Translations under genes and position numbers: made by a program
Notes under the pieces: model-generated
Database searches by the model: none
Told to the model about the DNA's origin: nothing
The model's input: the letters and a program-made list of their open reading frames with translations, nothing else
Part shown: one piece after another, positions 25,801 to 34,555 of the stretch
Numbering within the stretch: the first letter of the stretch is position 1
Layout of the letters: each line of letters begins with the position of its first letter
Assembly: GCA_026417375.1 (NCBI GenBank)
Contig: JAOADJ010000018.1
Span: forward strand, 1-64,000
Direction: 5' to 3'
Source of the DNA: Melioribacteraceae bacterium
GTDB taxonomy: Bacteria > Bacteroidota > Ignavibacteria > Ignavibacteriales > Melioribacteraceae
Length of the DNA stretch: 64,000 bases

Positions 25801-26285
25801 GCTATTTCTGCATTTATTTTTTCTGAAATAGAATTTAAAAATTTTGAATCAATAACTTTTCCAAAATAATACGTTTTTCCATTCGGAAACTGCTGATATC
25901 TTAATATCATTTGTGGATTGTTAAGAAAAAACTTGCTGAATGAATTTGAACGTATAGTTAAAAATGAATTTGTTTTAATAAAAAATTCATTTTTATTTAT
26001 AATGCTGTCATTGTCTAAAGTGAAAAGAAAATCAATCGAAGTGTTATTCAAAGTTTGATTAGAAATTTTGTTTGACTTAGATATTAATGAATTAAATTCT
26101 TCATCAATATTTTGTAATTCTAATTGAATGTTAAATGCAAAATTTGTTGTAGCATTTAATATTGCTTTTTCTTGTTGCTGCTTTATTACTTTACCTGCAA
26201 GCACATAAAAAATCAGCATAGATGAAATTGAAATAATCAAAACAATTAGGAAAGTTGCCAAAACAAATTTTGTATTAAGTTTCAT
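22827..26285 (-). CDS. Large membrane hybrid histidine kinase
   Basis: A 1152-residue sensor kinase. An N-terminal membrane helix (8-28) and a second at about 240-265 bracket a periplasmic sensor. A HAMP domain follows (RKGNLDLRVP, DEIGSFGDSVNKM), then a GAF-like domain (~340-480), a long coiled coil and the H-box MSHELKTPLISI. The ATPase has NAIKFTETG, DSGIGI and GAGLGLAICKR. A first receiver-like stretch (ILVFSDSDSAAKL..., IILNSLDEN) lacks the phospho-Asp and looks degenerate. The final receiver is intact (VVDDDNDA, LLDIMMPQMDG, KP). It lies 46 bases behind the secretin gene of the pilus cluster, possibly in the same transcript. Confidence 0.93.
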   Translation of the reverse strand: MKLNTKFVLATFLIVLIISISSMLIFYVLAGKVIKQQQEKAILNATTNFAFNIQLELQNIDEEFNSLISKSNKISNQTLNNTSIDFLFTLDNDSIINKNEFFIKTNSFLTIRSNSFSKFFLNNPQMILRYQQFPNGKTYYFGKVIDSKFLNSISEKINAEIALISNDSPVEISNPSENQKKLLTIISAVKDLKLKNNFDLFFEEINDADFVSSIYSPKYLLFPFSKVNFLIFQSFKEGVEFRATLQMLMLIIIIAGSGVTFIIVILLTNKFRKQISLLNNVVTETRKGNLDLRVPIITKDEIGSFGDSVNKMLDEIVQKNKREKDYSDFITLINQKQTLKDLCNAALQKIISSVDVSFGAIYLNENNKLKIISNFGLTFDKSFENQSDIYLSVINKADFIELNFYENYPEVKVGITTLKIKYLLLFPIIFNKEVIAILELASEKKPNSDVKEYLKIVNDQLAIGIINATSFEKLENLVNELKILNEEFQKQNAQITNQNEELKKLHKQLKEKAEELEKQREHAVQLTKVKSDFLASMSHELKTPLISINGLSELLLKNLSIDNNVKERIKIINRNGKKLLSLINNILEFSKLESGKIELKKETFFVADLIEEIYPSIEQLSQEKNLKLNIDLPKNKNILLNTDKNKIEQVISNLVVNAIKFTETGYVNLKIEIEEDNNLKVTVEDSGIGISEKDKENIFKEFKQVDSSFSRKYSGAGLGLAICKRYLKLMNSELYLESELGKGSKFYFILNDVILDVIDDKQEYFLTTLTENKNKNILVFSDSDSAAKLFVDYLKTYSVESEYINNYKHARDKINSNKYDAIILNSLDENWKIIYDIKESKFNNETIILYSIMLEDDKIGWEPNIYDFIINKELDEKLNYIIPKIQLYKNTNKIYLITNKNYDNTLQNKNIILTNSLDEVSKNDILIIDVDSLKDETMNVCFNISNNKILKNNFLILLLPESYDQILFKNLNKKSLEIIKRAKFHPMDILKTLRDRLELNKHIENNIEISDEYENINNKKTLKLKSTILVVDDDNDALFTVGEFLKELECDTIYAHNGMECLMMLNHISPDLILLDIMMPQMDGFETIKRIRNDERFKNLPILALTAYAMLENKDVIEKNSFNDVITKPINSQLLISKIKKYLNKDEKNFSN

Positions 26286-26331
26286 TTGAAACTAACCTTT
26301 TAAGAAGTTCAATCGATAGGAAGTTATTTTT

Positions 26332-27591
26332 TTACTTTTCTTCTTCTTTCTTCTTTCCTTTTAATTCCTCTTTTGCTTTTTCTGTTTGATCTTGATATTC
26401 TTTCAAATCTTTTTGATGTAAAATTATCTCATCTTTCAAAGCTTCTTTCTTTTTAGCATTAATTCTTTCTTTTAAAGTTGGAAGAAGTTCAACTTTAATT
26501 AATGTTATAATCTCTTTAGTTGTTACATTAACCTGATCATATCCAAAAAGATAACGTAATCCTAAAACCCACCAGGGTAAATCTTTTAATATCGGAACAC
26601 CTCTGCGATTAGTTGTTTCTTCGTTAACTAATAATCCACCAATAACCGCTTCTTCACCATCTAATAAAAGTAAATTTGTAGTCACTTCTGTTTTTGGTTT
26701 TTCGGTTGTAATTGCACCCGGAATTACAGAGCTTCTTTCAATTCTAACCTTCAACATCACATAATCTACACCTTCTTCGTTAATAATATTTGGTGTTACT
26801 TCAATTATAGTTCCACTTTGATAAAATTTATCTATTAAATTACCAGCAAAATCTCTTTCTTTAATTGAAAAATCGGAACCCACTTGTGTTTTACCCTGCA
26901 TACCATTAATTGCAATTATAGTTGGACGGGAAATTATTTTGCCCAAATTTTCTTCTTCAAAAAATTTGAATAACCCTGTTGCAGTTCCATCAAATGTGTT
27001 AGCTAATTTAAAATTTATTTTTGGAGAAATCGAAAATTCAGGTGGGTTTTGAGTTGACTGAGTTCCACCACTTTGTTGTGTTTGTGTTTGTGCTGTAACT
27101 ATTTTTCCACCTAAACTAAGTCCCGATTTTGAAAGTAAAAATTCCCAATTAACTCCACGTTCTTTCATATCAGAAACACTTGCTTCAAAAATTAATGCAG
27201 AAATTTTTACTTCTCTTTCTGTTACAGGAACGTATTGTTCACGTGGCAAAGCTTCTTTTGATACATCTTTTCTTTTTACAATTAATGTTGATTCAGTTTC
27301 TTCTAATAATAAATTATTCAGTTGAACAATTATTAATAAAGCTTTTTTATATGGCATTTTATCTATTTCAACACCAATAGGAGAAGAAATATTTGGTTGC
27401 GATACAATTTTTTTGCCGGTTAATTTTTCACTTACTTTTGATAAAATTTCTATTGCTTGATTAAATGGTAAAGTTTCCGAAAGAGAAACAATTTCATCGG
27501 GATTTACATAACCTTTTAATTTTTCTTTGATATCAATTTGAGCCTGAAGGCAAAGCCCAAATAACATAAAAATTACAATAAACTTTTTCAT
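26332..27591 (-). CDS. Secretin (GspD/PilQ family), short form
   Basis: A 419-residue outer-membrane secretin with signal peptide (MKKFIVIFMLFGLCLQAQ). A single N-terminal domain of the STN type (about 40-110) precedes the secretin barrel domain. The signature region reads VTTNLLLLDGEEAVIGGLL followed by GVPILKDLPWW. It is shorter than PilQ or GspD (600-700) because it lacks the N1-N3 repeats and AMIN domains. A C-terminal ~45 residues are rich in Lys and Glu and predicted helical. It is the last pilus gene of the cluster, one base after the PilO-like gene, and would provide the outer-membrane pore. Confidence 0.9.
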   Translation of the reverse strand: MKKFIVIFMLFGLCLQAQIDIKEKLKGYVNPDEIVSLSETLPFNQAIEILSKVSEKLTGKKIVSQPNISSPIGVEIDKMPYKKALLIIVQLNNLLLEETESTLIVKRKDVSKEALPREQYVPVTEREVKISALIFEASVSDMKERGVNWEFLLSKSGLSLGGKIVTAQTQTQQSGGTQSTQNPPEFSISPKINFKLANTFDGTATGLFKFFEEENLGKIISRPTIIAINGMQGKTQVGSDFSIKERDFAGNLIDKFYQSGTIIEVTPNIINEEGVDYVMLKVRIERSSVIPGAITTEKPKTEVTTNLLLLDGEEAVIGGLLVNEETTNRRGVPILKDLPWWVLGLRYLFGYDQVNVTTKEIITLIKVELLPTLKERINAKKKEALKDEIILHQKDLKEYQDQTEKAKEELKGKKKEEEK

Positions 27592-27592
27592 T

Positions 27593-28489
27593 TTATTTAC
27601 CTGCTTTATTCTCTTTTTTCTCTTTCTGTAATTGAAGTTTTACATTTTCAATTATTCCACCTTTGTTCAGAACAAAATTAACTTCGTTGTTTTGATAATT
27701 GATATTAGTTAAATACCCTAAATAAACTTTATCACCTTCCCAAAGTAAATAAGTATTTCCGCTTGCATCCGATAAAAATGCACCATCCGGAATTAAAGCT
27801 AAAAGTTGTGCGGACTGAACATCAAGTAAACCATCTTTATTTGGTGGAATTTCCATTCTAATTAAAGGATAGAAAATATCATAAGCCGGATTTGGAGTTA
27901 AACGATTTTCAAATCCACCTTTAAAAGCAAATCTTTCATCATTTGAGAAATAAACTTTTGTCCTGAATTTAAAATTCACTAAATAATGTGGAGTTCCATC
28001 CTGTTCAACTTTAACATTATTCGATAATTCAACATTAGAAATCTTTTTTAAATATTTACTTTCTTCAATTGCATAAACTAAATGATAAAAATCATCAAAC
28101 TCGGCTGCACCATTTAAAATATAATTGTACATCGAAAAATTTGTTGATGGTTCAACATCCTGAAATTCAATATTAACATAAGAAAATGGAGAAAAGCTAT
28201 AAGTAACTTTATTTACAAAATCAAAAAATGCAGCTTGAGAAATGTTATATGGAATCACATACTTTCTATTTGCAAGAATGGAGTCTAACTGTGCTACCCG
28301 TGTTTGTAAAAATTTAAGTTGTTCTTTAAGTGCTTCTGTATCAAGCTGATAAAGTTTTAATTCCTTTAATGTTTTTTGTTTTTCAGCAATTTTTCCTTTT
28401 TGATACACAAAATCAAAAACGCCACCAATTAGAATTATTCCTAATAATATCAAAGCAATAATTACAGTATTTTTTGTTTTAGTTGTCAT
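27593..28489 (-). CDS. PilO/GspM-like inner-membrane assembly protein
   Basis: A 298-residue bitopic protein: one N-terminal membrane helix (TVIIALILLGIILIGGVFDFV), a coiled coil (~30-75) and a periplasmic domain. The layout and position match PilO or GspM of type IV pilus and type II secretion alignment complexes, but primary sequence similarity is weak. It overlaps the GspL-like gene by four bases and is followed by the secretin gene after one base. The C-terminal 100 residues include short strands (LIPDGAFLSDASGNTYLLW) reminiscent of a PilP-like beta domain, so it may combine PilO and PilP roles; this is inference. Confidence 0.7.
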   Translation of the reverse strand: MTTKTKNTVIIALILLGIILIGGVFDFVYQKGKIAEKQKTLKELKLYQLDTEALKEQLKFLQTRVAQLDSILANRKYVIPYNISQAAFFDFVNKVTYSFSPFSYVNIEFQDVEPSTNFSMYNYILNGAAEFDDFYHLVYAIEESKYLKKISNVELSNNVKVEQDGTPHYLVNFKFRTKVYFSNDERFAFKGGFENRLTPNPAYDIFYPLIRMEIPPNKDGLLDVQSAQLLALIPDGAFLSDASGNTYLLWEGDKVYLGYLTNINYQNNEVNFVLNKGGIIENVKLQLQKEKKENKAGK

Positions 28490-30057
28490 TTAATTTTTGT
28501 TGAATCGTCAGACATTATATAATTCAAAGTAAAAGAAAATGCATCTTTTTCCCGCAGCGGTTCATAATTAATATTTCTTATAATAGAATTTTTATACAAA
28601 TCAGCAAATTCAGTTAATACACTTCTGGTCAAAGAATATCCGGTTAATTTTAATTCATCTTTAGTAACCGGTTCAATTTTGGTAATCCAGAAACTTCTTC
28701 TTCGTTCCATAAAATCACATAATCTAGTTAAATTTTTGTTCCAAACACCAGCACCAAAAGAAGCAGAATCAAGTATTGCTTGCGTAGCATCGAACGCATT
28801 AATTTTTGCATCGAGTGGAGTTATTTGATCAACTAATGCCTGATTTTCAAGCTGACGCTGTTTTAATCTTTCAATTTCAAGATCTATATCTTTCATTTCT
28901 TTAATGTTTTGAAGAATATGAAATGTAAAAAAGAATGTTGAAGCAAAAAGCAAAGGAATTAAAGCATAACCATGCCAAGCAAACTGAAATATTTTTTGAT
29001 TTTCAATAACAAACTTTGGAAGAAAATTTACACCTTTGTGTAATTTATCCTGCTCATCAAAATATTCTACTCCAACAGAAATTGGAATAGCAAAAAGAGC
29101 AAGATTTTTAACATCCTCTTCATTTAATCTCGATGTATCAAAATTTTCAAATTTAAGCTCAGTAACATTTGCTTCCGGGAATGTGCCATAAAAAGAAAGT
29201 ATTAAATTTTCAGATCGATCTTCGCCACAAATAATAATATTATCAAGTTTTGGAATTCCACCGTTCTCCATTTCGAGTAATATCTTAGAAAAATAAACAT
29301 CATATGTGTGAAGATTTTTTGTTCCTATATCAAGTGTACTACCAATATGTTTTAACTTTTGTCCATCCAAAAAAATTAATTTACTATACTCTTTACCTAT
29401 GTAAATAATTAAAGAATAATCTTCAGGGAAAAATTTATTACTCTTGGATACAAAATAAGCTAAAGGTAATTCAGCAGTTTTAATAGTAGGAATTTTCAAA
29501 AATCTTTTTTGGTTATAATTAGCCAGTTGGTTAACTAACCCCACGCATGGAAGTTCCCCTTCCAAATAAACTCCCAATAAAGTTTTTTCATCAACCTCAT
29601 AAGCATCTATCATATCAAGATCAATATTCAATCCTTTGGAAACAAGAAGGTCATTTTTAATTGCTTGTATTAATTTGTTTTTATTTTTTTCTTTCAAACC
29701 TTCATATACATGGTAATTTACAATCGGTTCGGTAACAACCGGAAGATAGTCTAATTTGGTTACGTTTAAATCTGCAATTGCCGAATGAAGCAAACTTACA
29801 TCGGAGATATTTTCAGTTTGTGAAGGGGTAATATCGCCTGAATATGCTTCTAAGCTATCAAAAGAGAGGTCTTCGCTAAGTGATTGATTTTCAATTTCGG
29901 CTAAAGCACCCCGTTTTGAAGTTGTTTCAGAAAAACGCAAAGCTCTGGTCATAGTTAAAGATGCTGTTCTTAAAATTTTAATACCATCTTTATCTTTCGA
30001 CATTACCGCAAGCTTTGCATCACTACCTTCACAGTATAAACAAACTATTGGTTTCAA
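28486..30057 (-). CDS. GspL-like protein: PilM-type and PilN-type domains in one chain
   Basis: A 523-residue protein with an N-terminal ~340-residue cytoplasmic domain. This looks like the actin-like PilM/GspL fold (MKPIVCLYCEGSDAKLAVM start; SLIIYIGKEYSKLIFLDG in the second half). A single membrane helix at about 366-388 and a coiled coil (~388-415) follow, then a small periplasmic domain resembling PilN (FWITKIEPVTKDELKLTGYS). In most type IV pilus systems PilM and PilN are separate; one-chain architecture is as in GspL. It overlaps the next gene by four bases and follows the PilT-like gene by two. Confidence 0.75.
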   Translation of the reverse strand: MKPIVCLYCEGSDAKLAVMSKDKDGIKILRTASLTMTRALRFSETTSKRGALAEIENQSLSEDLSFDSLEAYSGDITPSQTENISDVSLLHSAIADLNVTKLDYLPVVTEPIVNYHVYEGLKEKNKNKLIQAIKNDLLVSKGLNIDLDMIDAYEVDEKTLLGVYLEGELPCVGLVNQLANYNQKRFLKIPTIKTAELPLAYFVSKSNKFFPEDYSLIIYIGKEYSKLIFLDGQKLKHIGSTLDIGTKNLHTYDVYFSKILLEMENGGIPKLDNIIICGEDRSENLILSFYGTFPEANVTELKFENFDTSRLNEEDVKNLALFAIPISVGVEYFDEQDKLHKGVNFLPKFVIENQKIFQFAWHGYALIPLLFASTFFFTFHILQNIKEMKDIDLEIERLKQRQLENQALVDQITPLDAKINAFDATQAILDSASFGAGVWNKNLTRLCDFMERRRSFWITKIEPVTKDELKLTGYSLTRSVLTEFADLYKNSIIRNINYEPLREKDAFSFTLNYIMSDDSTKIK

Positions 30058-30059
30058 TA

Positions 30060-31286
30060 CTATGCCTTCAACAGTTGGAGAATTCTTGTTTTATTATTCG
30101 CATAAGCTACAGCATTTTCTTTTGAAATTTTCTTTTCAGTATATAAACGTAACAAATCTTGTTCCATAGTTATCATGCCCTGTGGACCGCCTTGATTAAT
30201 CATCATGTAAATTTCACTTGTATTATTGTTCTTTATTGCCGCTTTAACACTTGGAGTAACAATTAAAACTTCTTTTGCTAATACTCTTTTACCATCTAAA
30301 CTTGGAACTAATTTTTGTGATACAACAGAAATTAAAACATCAGCTAATCTATTTCTTACACGTTCTTGTTCGTTAGGATTAACTTCCGCAATTATTCTAT
30401 CTATTGATTCAACTGCACTTGAAGTATGTAAAGTTGAAAAAACTTTATGTCCTGTATCAGTTACTTCGAGTGCGGCTAATATTGTTTCCGGATCTCTCAT
30501 TTCTCCGATTACAATTATATCTGGATCTTGTCTTAAAGATTGAACAACACCATCTTTAAATGAAAGCACATCACGCCCAACTTCACGATGTTTTATAATT
30601 GCCTTTCTTGAATGATGAACATATTCAATTGGAGATGCAATAATAACAATATGGCAGGGATCAAAATCGTTGTGATAATCAATTATTGCATCGAGAGTGG
30701 TTGATTTACCTGAGCCTGTAATTCCTGTTACTAACGACAATCCGAATTTAATATAATTATGGCTCATCGTTTTAACAGCAAATGGGTGGAATTCAAGAGA
30801 TTCAAGAGGACGAACAGTTGCTTGAATTGCTCTCATATTTAAAGTTAAAGAATCAAGGTCAAAATATGCATCGCAACGAAATCTAAGATTTTTATTTATT
30901 CTCTTATCCAAAAATGTATAACTGAAATCTAGGTTTCTATTTTCAAGTAAAAATGAAATTTGGTTTTTGTTTAAAAAAGAAATGATAAGCGTTGAAGCTT
31001 CATCAACAGTAAGTTGAGGCATATCAGCAGCTCTTTCTTTCTTACCAAAAATTCTAAACCAAATGTAATTTTGAGTTCCAAATCCACCAAGTTCAATATC
31101 CGAAGCTTGTTTATCAACCATAGTTTCTAAAACGTAATTCATAAATTGTAGCAATGTTAATCGCTGTTCATTTGTAATATCATAAATATGTTCAGCAATA
31201 TAGTTTACTTTTTCTGCCCCTAAAACTGTAGGAGGAATTTTGGAAACAAAATTTGCTAAAATTTGTTTTGCTTCATTAATCATCAA
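30060..31286 (-). CDS. pilT: PilT-like retraction ATPase
   Basis: A 408-residue cytoplasmic secretion ATPase of the PilT/PilU group. Walker A is GITGSGKSTTLDAI, the Asp box and Walker B are in RQDPDIIVIGEMRDPET, and the His box is FSTLHTSSAVESIDR. The C-terminal part with QGMITMEQDLLRLYTEKKIS is characteristic of PilT rather than PilB. An N-terminal ~45-residue extension precedes the usual start of PilT. It follows the PilB-like gene by 53 bases. Its presence implies that the filament or pseudopilus can be actively disassembled, which ordinary type II secretion systems do not do. Confidence 0.93.
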   Translation of the reverse strand: MMINEAKQILANFVSKIPPTVLGAEKVNYIAEHIYDITNEQRLTLLQFMNYVLETMVDKQASDIELGGFGTQNYIWFRIFGKKERAADMPQLTVDEASTLIISFLNKNQISFLLENRNLDFSYTFLDKRINKNLRFRCDAYFDLDSLTLNMRAIQATVRPLESLEFHPFAVKTMSHNYIKFGLSLVTGITGSGKSTTLDAIIDYHNDFDPCHIVIIASPIEYVHHSRKAIIKHREVGRDVLSFKDGVVQSLRQDPDIIVIGEMRDPETILAALEVTDTGHKVFSTLHTSSAVESIDRIIAEVNPNEQERVRNRLADVLISVVSQKLVPSLDGKRVLAKEVLIVTPSVKAAIKNNNTSEIYMMINQGGPQGMITMEQDLLRLYTEKKISKENAVAYANNKTRILQLLKA

Positions 31287-31339
31287 TAAACCAAATTTTT
31301 GTAATTAATTTATCTAAATAAATTTTAAAAATGAATTTA

Positions 31340-33124
31340 TTAATCTTCCATTGTTGCGCCAATTACTTCCTGAATAGAAGTTAAACCAAGTTTAGCTTTT
31401 TCAAAACCGGATTCTCTCAAGCTTGCTGTTCCATCTTTTCTTGCCTGTTCACGAATTGCTTCTTCATCAACTTCTTCACCACTCCGAACTATTATTCTTC
31501 TAATGTCTTTTGTAAAATATAAAGCTTCGTGAATTGCCATTCTCCCTTTGTAACCTGTGTGATTACATCTATCACATCCAACTGCTTCATATAGTTCTGC
31601 ATTTACCCAATCCTTGTAATCTAAACCTGCAGTTGTAACATATTCTTCTACATTAGTTACTTTCTTTTTACAATCACATAGTTTTCTGATAAGGCGTTGT
31701 GCTACAATTATATTAATTGCATAAGCAATTAAAAATGGTTCAACACCCATTTTATACAAACGTGCGACAGCACTTGGTGCATCGTTTGTATGCAATGTTG
31801 AAAATGTTAAGTGACCTGTATTTGCAAGTTTAATAGCTGTTTCTGCGGTTTCTTTATCACGCATTTCACCAACAAGCACAATATCAGGATCGTGACGAAG
31901 TATAGCGCGAATTGCTTGTTCGAAATTCATTTTGTGACCGATTTTTAACTGGCGAGCACCTTCTATAACATATTCAACCGGGTCTTCAACAGTTAACACA
32001 TTTTTTGTGGGATCAATTACCTGATATAAAGCTGCAATTAATGTTGTTGATTTTCCACTTCCCGTTGGTCCGGTTAATATAATCATTCCTTGTGGTTGAT
32101 TAATTGCTTTAACAAATGCAGTTTGTGCATAACCTGTTAAACCAAGTTTACTTAAATCTTTTATAACTTTTCTATCATCAAGAATACGAATTACAATACT
32201 TTCAAATTTATTTTTTAATTCAGTTCCAACAGTTGGTAAAACCGAAACACGAAACCGAATTATATGTCCATCAATTTCTCTTTGAATAAAACCATCTTGA
32301 GCTTTTTCTCTTTCAAAACGATCTAATCCTTTAGAACGATCTTTAACAACAGCCATTACGGCTTCTGGTAAAGTGTTTTCCTGTACATGCCAAAGTTGAA
32401 GTTTTCCATCAAGACGAAAATGTATTTCAGTTTTGTTTCCTGATTTAGGAATAATATGAATATCACTCACACCTTTTCTTGTTCCTTCAACTAAAGCTGC
32501 TTCTACTAAATTTATTAAAGCACTTTTGTTTATTTCTGCATCCAGTTCTTCTTCATTTACACTTGCTTCTTCTTCAACTACATGAAATTCTTCTGCTGAT
32601 TCCTGAATCATTTTCAAGTATTCATTTTCAGCAGTTGTAATTAAAGCCATTATTTTTTCGTAATCTTTTTTTCTTAAGTAATTAACTTCATATTTTTTTG
32701 AATTGAGAGAAGAAGCAATTTTAGCAAGATATCTATCTGTAGGATCAACTGCAGCAAGAATTAATTTGTCTTTTACTTTATCATCAAATTTGTATGGAAT
32801 AACACGATGTTCGATCAACATTTTTTTAACATCCTCTCCCTGCTTACTCATCAGTTCTTTAATTTCTTTTAATCTTTCATCTGTTAAATCATCTGGATGA
32901 ATATTAAGTTCTTTAAATGCATAAAGAACGGCAACTTCTCTAAAAATTAAATCGTGATCAAATTTAAATTCATCAACTAAAATTTGAGCAAGATTTCTTT
33001 TAAGTTTAGTTTGGTCGGCATCTTTTATTTTTAAAGCTTGTTCTAAAATTTTAAGATCGATTATTCCTTTCTTCAAAAGTAAATAACCAATTTTGTCAAG
33101 CATTTCAAGTTGTGATTCTAACAT
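31340..33124 (-). CDS. pilB: PilB/GspE-like assembly ATPase
   Basis: A 594-residue secretion ATPase that powers filament assembly. An N-terminal MshEN-type region (1-~170) precedes the motor core. Walker A is GPTGSGKSTT, Walker B is in RHDPDIVLVGEMRDKETAE, and the His box is FSTLHTNDAPSA. A zinc-binding tetracysteine (LCDC and CDRCNHTG) sits in the C-terminal domain, as in PilB and GspE. It lies between the PilC-like and PilT-like genes. PilB and GspE cannot be cleanly separated by sequence alone; the pilT neighbour favours the pilus type. Confidence 0.94.
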   Translation of the reverse strand: MLESQLEMLDKIGYLLLKKGIIDLKILEQALKIKDADQTKLKRNLAQILVDEFKFDHDLIFREVAVLYAFKELNIHPDDLTDERLKEIKELMSKQGEDVKKMLIEHRVIPYKFDDKVKDKLILAAVDPTDRYLAKIASSLNSKKYEVNYLRKKDYEKIMALITTAENEYLKMIQESAEEFHVVEEEASVNEEELDAEINKSALINLVEAALVEGTRKGVSDIHIIPKSGNKTEIHFRLDGKLQLWHVQENTLPEAVMAVVKDRSKGLDRFEREKAQDGFIQREIDGHIIRFRVSVLPTVGTELKNKFESIVIRILDDRKVIKDLSKLGLTGYAQTAFVKAINQPQGMIILTGPTGSGKSTTLIAALYQVIDPTKNVLTVEDPVEYVIEGARQLKIGHKMNFEQAIRAILRHDPDIVLVGEMRDKETAETAIKLANTGHLTFSTLHTNDAPSAVARLYKMGVEPFLIAYAINIIVAQRLIRKLCDCKKKVTNVEEYVTTAGLDYKDWVNAELYEAVGCDRCNHTGYKGRMAIHEALYFTKDIRRIIVRSGEEVDEEAIREQARKDGTASLRESGFEKAKLGLTSIQEVIGATMED

Positions 33125-33133
33125 AAAAACCTC

Positions 33134-34477
33134 TTATTGCATTACTGGTGGTTTAGGACTAATTGTTGCCGTTTCAGCAGAGACTAAAGTTAAACCAATC
33201 ATTACAATCATAATAACCATTGCAATAAAAACCTGAATTAATTCTATAATATTTTTTAACCGGTAAACAGTTTCACTTTCATAATAATTAGCAAGTTGAA
33301 GTGCCGTATTTTTAATTGTACCTGTTTCTTCTCCGGAATGAAAACGTGAGATAGCAGTTTCAGTAAAAACTCCACTTGCTTCAAAAGCTTCTGTTATGCC
33401 CGCACCACGTTTAATCATTAATGGAATTGCAACATCTTTAATTTGTCTTTCAAAATATTCATTTCCAGCAGCTTCTGCAGCAATTCTTATTGGTTCAATA
33501 CTTTCTGCAGAGCCACTATAAAGTGTATAAAATACACGACAAAAAACTTCAATCAATGTTTTATGAATGAGTGAACCCATAACAGGAATTTTCAGCATGT
33601 ATTTATCAACAAGATATTTACCTTTTTTTGTTTTAGCAAATTGCCACAAACCAATTGGTGGAATAATAAAAGCAAGAAAAACTAAAAGCATATTGTTCAT
33701 TAAAAAGTCACTAATAACTAATGTTGATGCGGTAAGTGGCGGAAGTTCAATTTTAAATTTAACAAATAATTTTGCTGTTTCAGGGAAAATATATCCGACA
33801 TAAAAAATCACTGCTAAGAACAAAACAAATAAAGTTACTAAAGGAGTAATAAGAGCACTTCTTAAATTCTTTCTAAACTCTTGTTGACGTTCGAGAAACT
33901 TAGCAGTAGCTTTATAAATTTCTGCCATGTTACCACTTTTAGAAGCAAGTCCAAGCATATATGCTGTAAATTTTCCAAACACAGATTGATAGCGTAAAAA
34001 TGTTGTTTCGCTATCTGCACCTTTTTTTAATTCTCCATTAATTTGCTTTAAAGTTTCTTTTAAAGTTTTGTTTTGTATATCGTTTATTAACAAAGTTAAT
34101 ATTTCAGAATATGGTAATTTTTGTTCGAGTAGTTCGGCACTAATTTTAACAAAGGAAACTATTTCTTGTTGTGGTGGTTTTAAATTAAAATCAAGTAATT
34201 TTCTGTTGATTGAAATAACTTCATAACCAAGTTTTCTAAGAGCATTAGCAACTTCTTCTTTATTAAAAGCTCTCTGTTCACCAATAATTGGTTTTTCTTT
34301 TCCTTTTTTAATTTTATAAAGAAAGGCAACTTTTTTTTCAATCTTCTGAATTTTTAATTGATTTTTTTCCGCAAGCTTTTGAATTTTCTTTTTAGCTTCA
34401 CTGAAAGATGGTTCGGTGAAAGTTCCGCTTAATATTTGACCATTTGATTTTTGAGCTGTAAATCTTACTTCGACCAT
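33134..34477 (-). CDS. pilC: PilC/GspF-like inner-membrane platform protein
   Basis: A 447-residue polytopic platform protein of the T2SSF family, with two cytoplasmic helical repeats (about 105-210 and 310-410) and three membrane segments (about 215-240, 260-285 and 415-440). Landmarks include LASKSGNMAEIYKATAKFLE and the second-repeat counterpart FHSGEETGTIKNTALQLANYYE. The N-terminal ~100 residues are longer and more charged than in the usual family member. It begins 79 bases behind the pilin-like gene, with a terminator hairpin in between. Confidence 0.93.
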   Translation of the reverse strand: MVEVRFTAQKSNGQILSGTFTEPSFSEAKKKIQKLAEKNQLKIQKIEKKVAFLYKIKKGKEKPIIGEQRAFNKEEVANALRKLGYEVISINRKLLDFNLKPPQQEIVSFVKISAELLEQKLPYSEILTLLINDIQNKTLKETLKQINGELKKGADSETTFLRYQSVFGKFTAYMLGLASKSGNMAEIYKATAKFLERQQEFRKNLRSALITPLVTLFVLFLAVIFYVGYIFPETAKLFVKFKIELPPLTASTLVISDFLMNNMLLVFLAFIIPPIGLWQFAKTKKGKYLVDKYMLKIPVMGSLIHKTLIEVFCRVFYTLYSGSAESIEPIRIAAEAAGNEYFERQIKDVAIPLMIKRGAGITEAFEASGVFTETAISRFHSGEETGTIKNTALQLANYYESETVYRLKNIIELIQVFIAMVIMIVMIGLTLVSAETATISPKPPVMQ

Positions 34478-34502
34478 GTTTGTTCCTGAAAATTCAATAA
34501 AA

Positions 34503-34530
34503 AAAGCCGATAGTAAAAACTATCGGCTTT
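34503..34530 (-). terminator. Hairpin terminator between the pilin-like gene and pilC
   Basis: AAAGCCGATAGT (34503-34514) pairs perfectly with ACTATCGGCTTT (34519-34530) around AAAA. On the minus strand the stem is followed by a run of seven T in total (GGCTTTTTTTATT). It lies 25 bases after the pilin-like stop, so it should stop or reduce transcription into pilC. Confidence 0.88.
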
Positions 34531-34555
34531 AAATTAATAAAAATTAAAGTAATAA

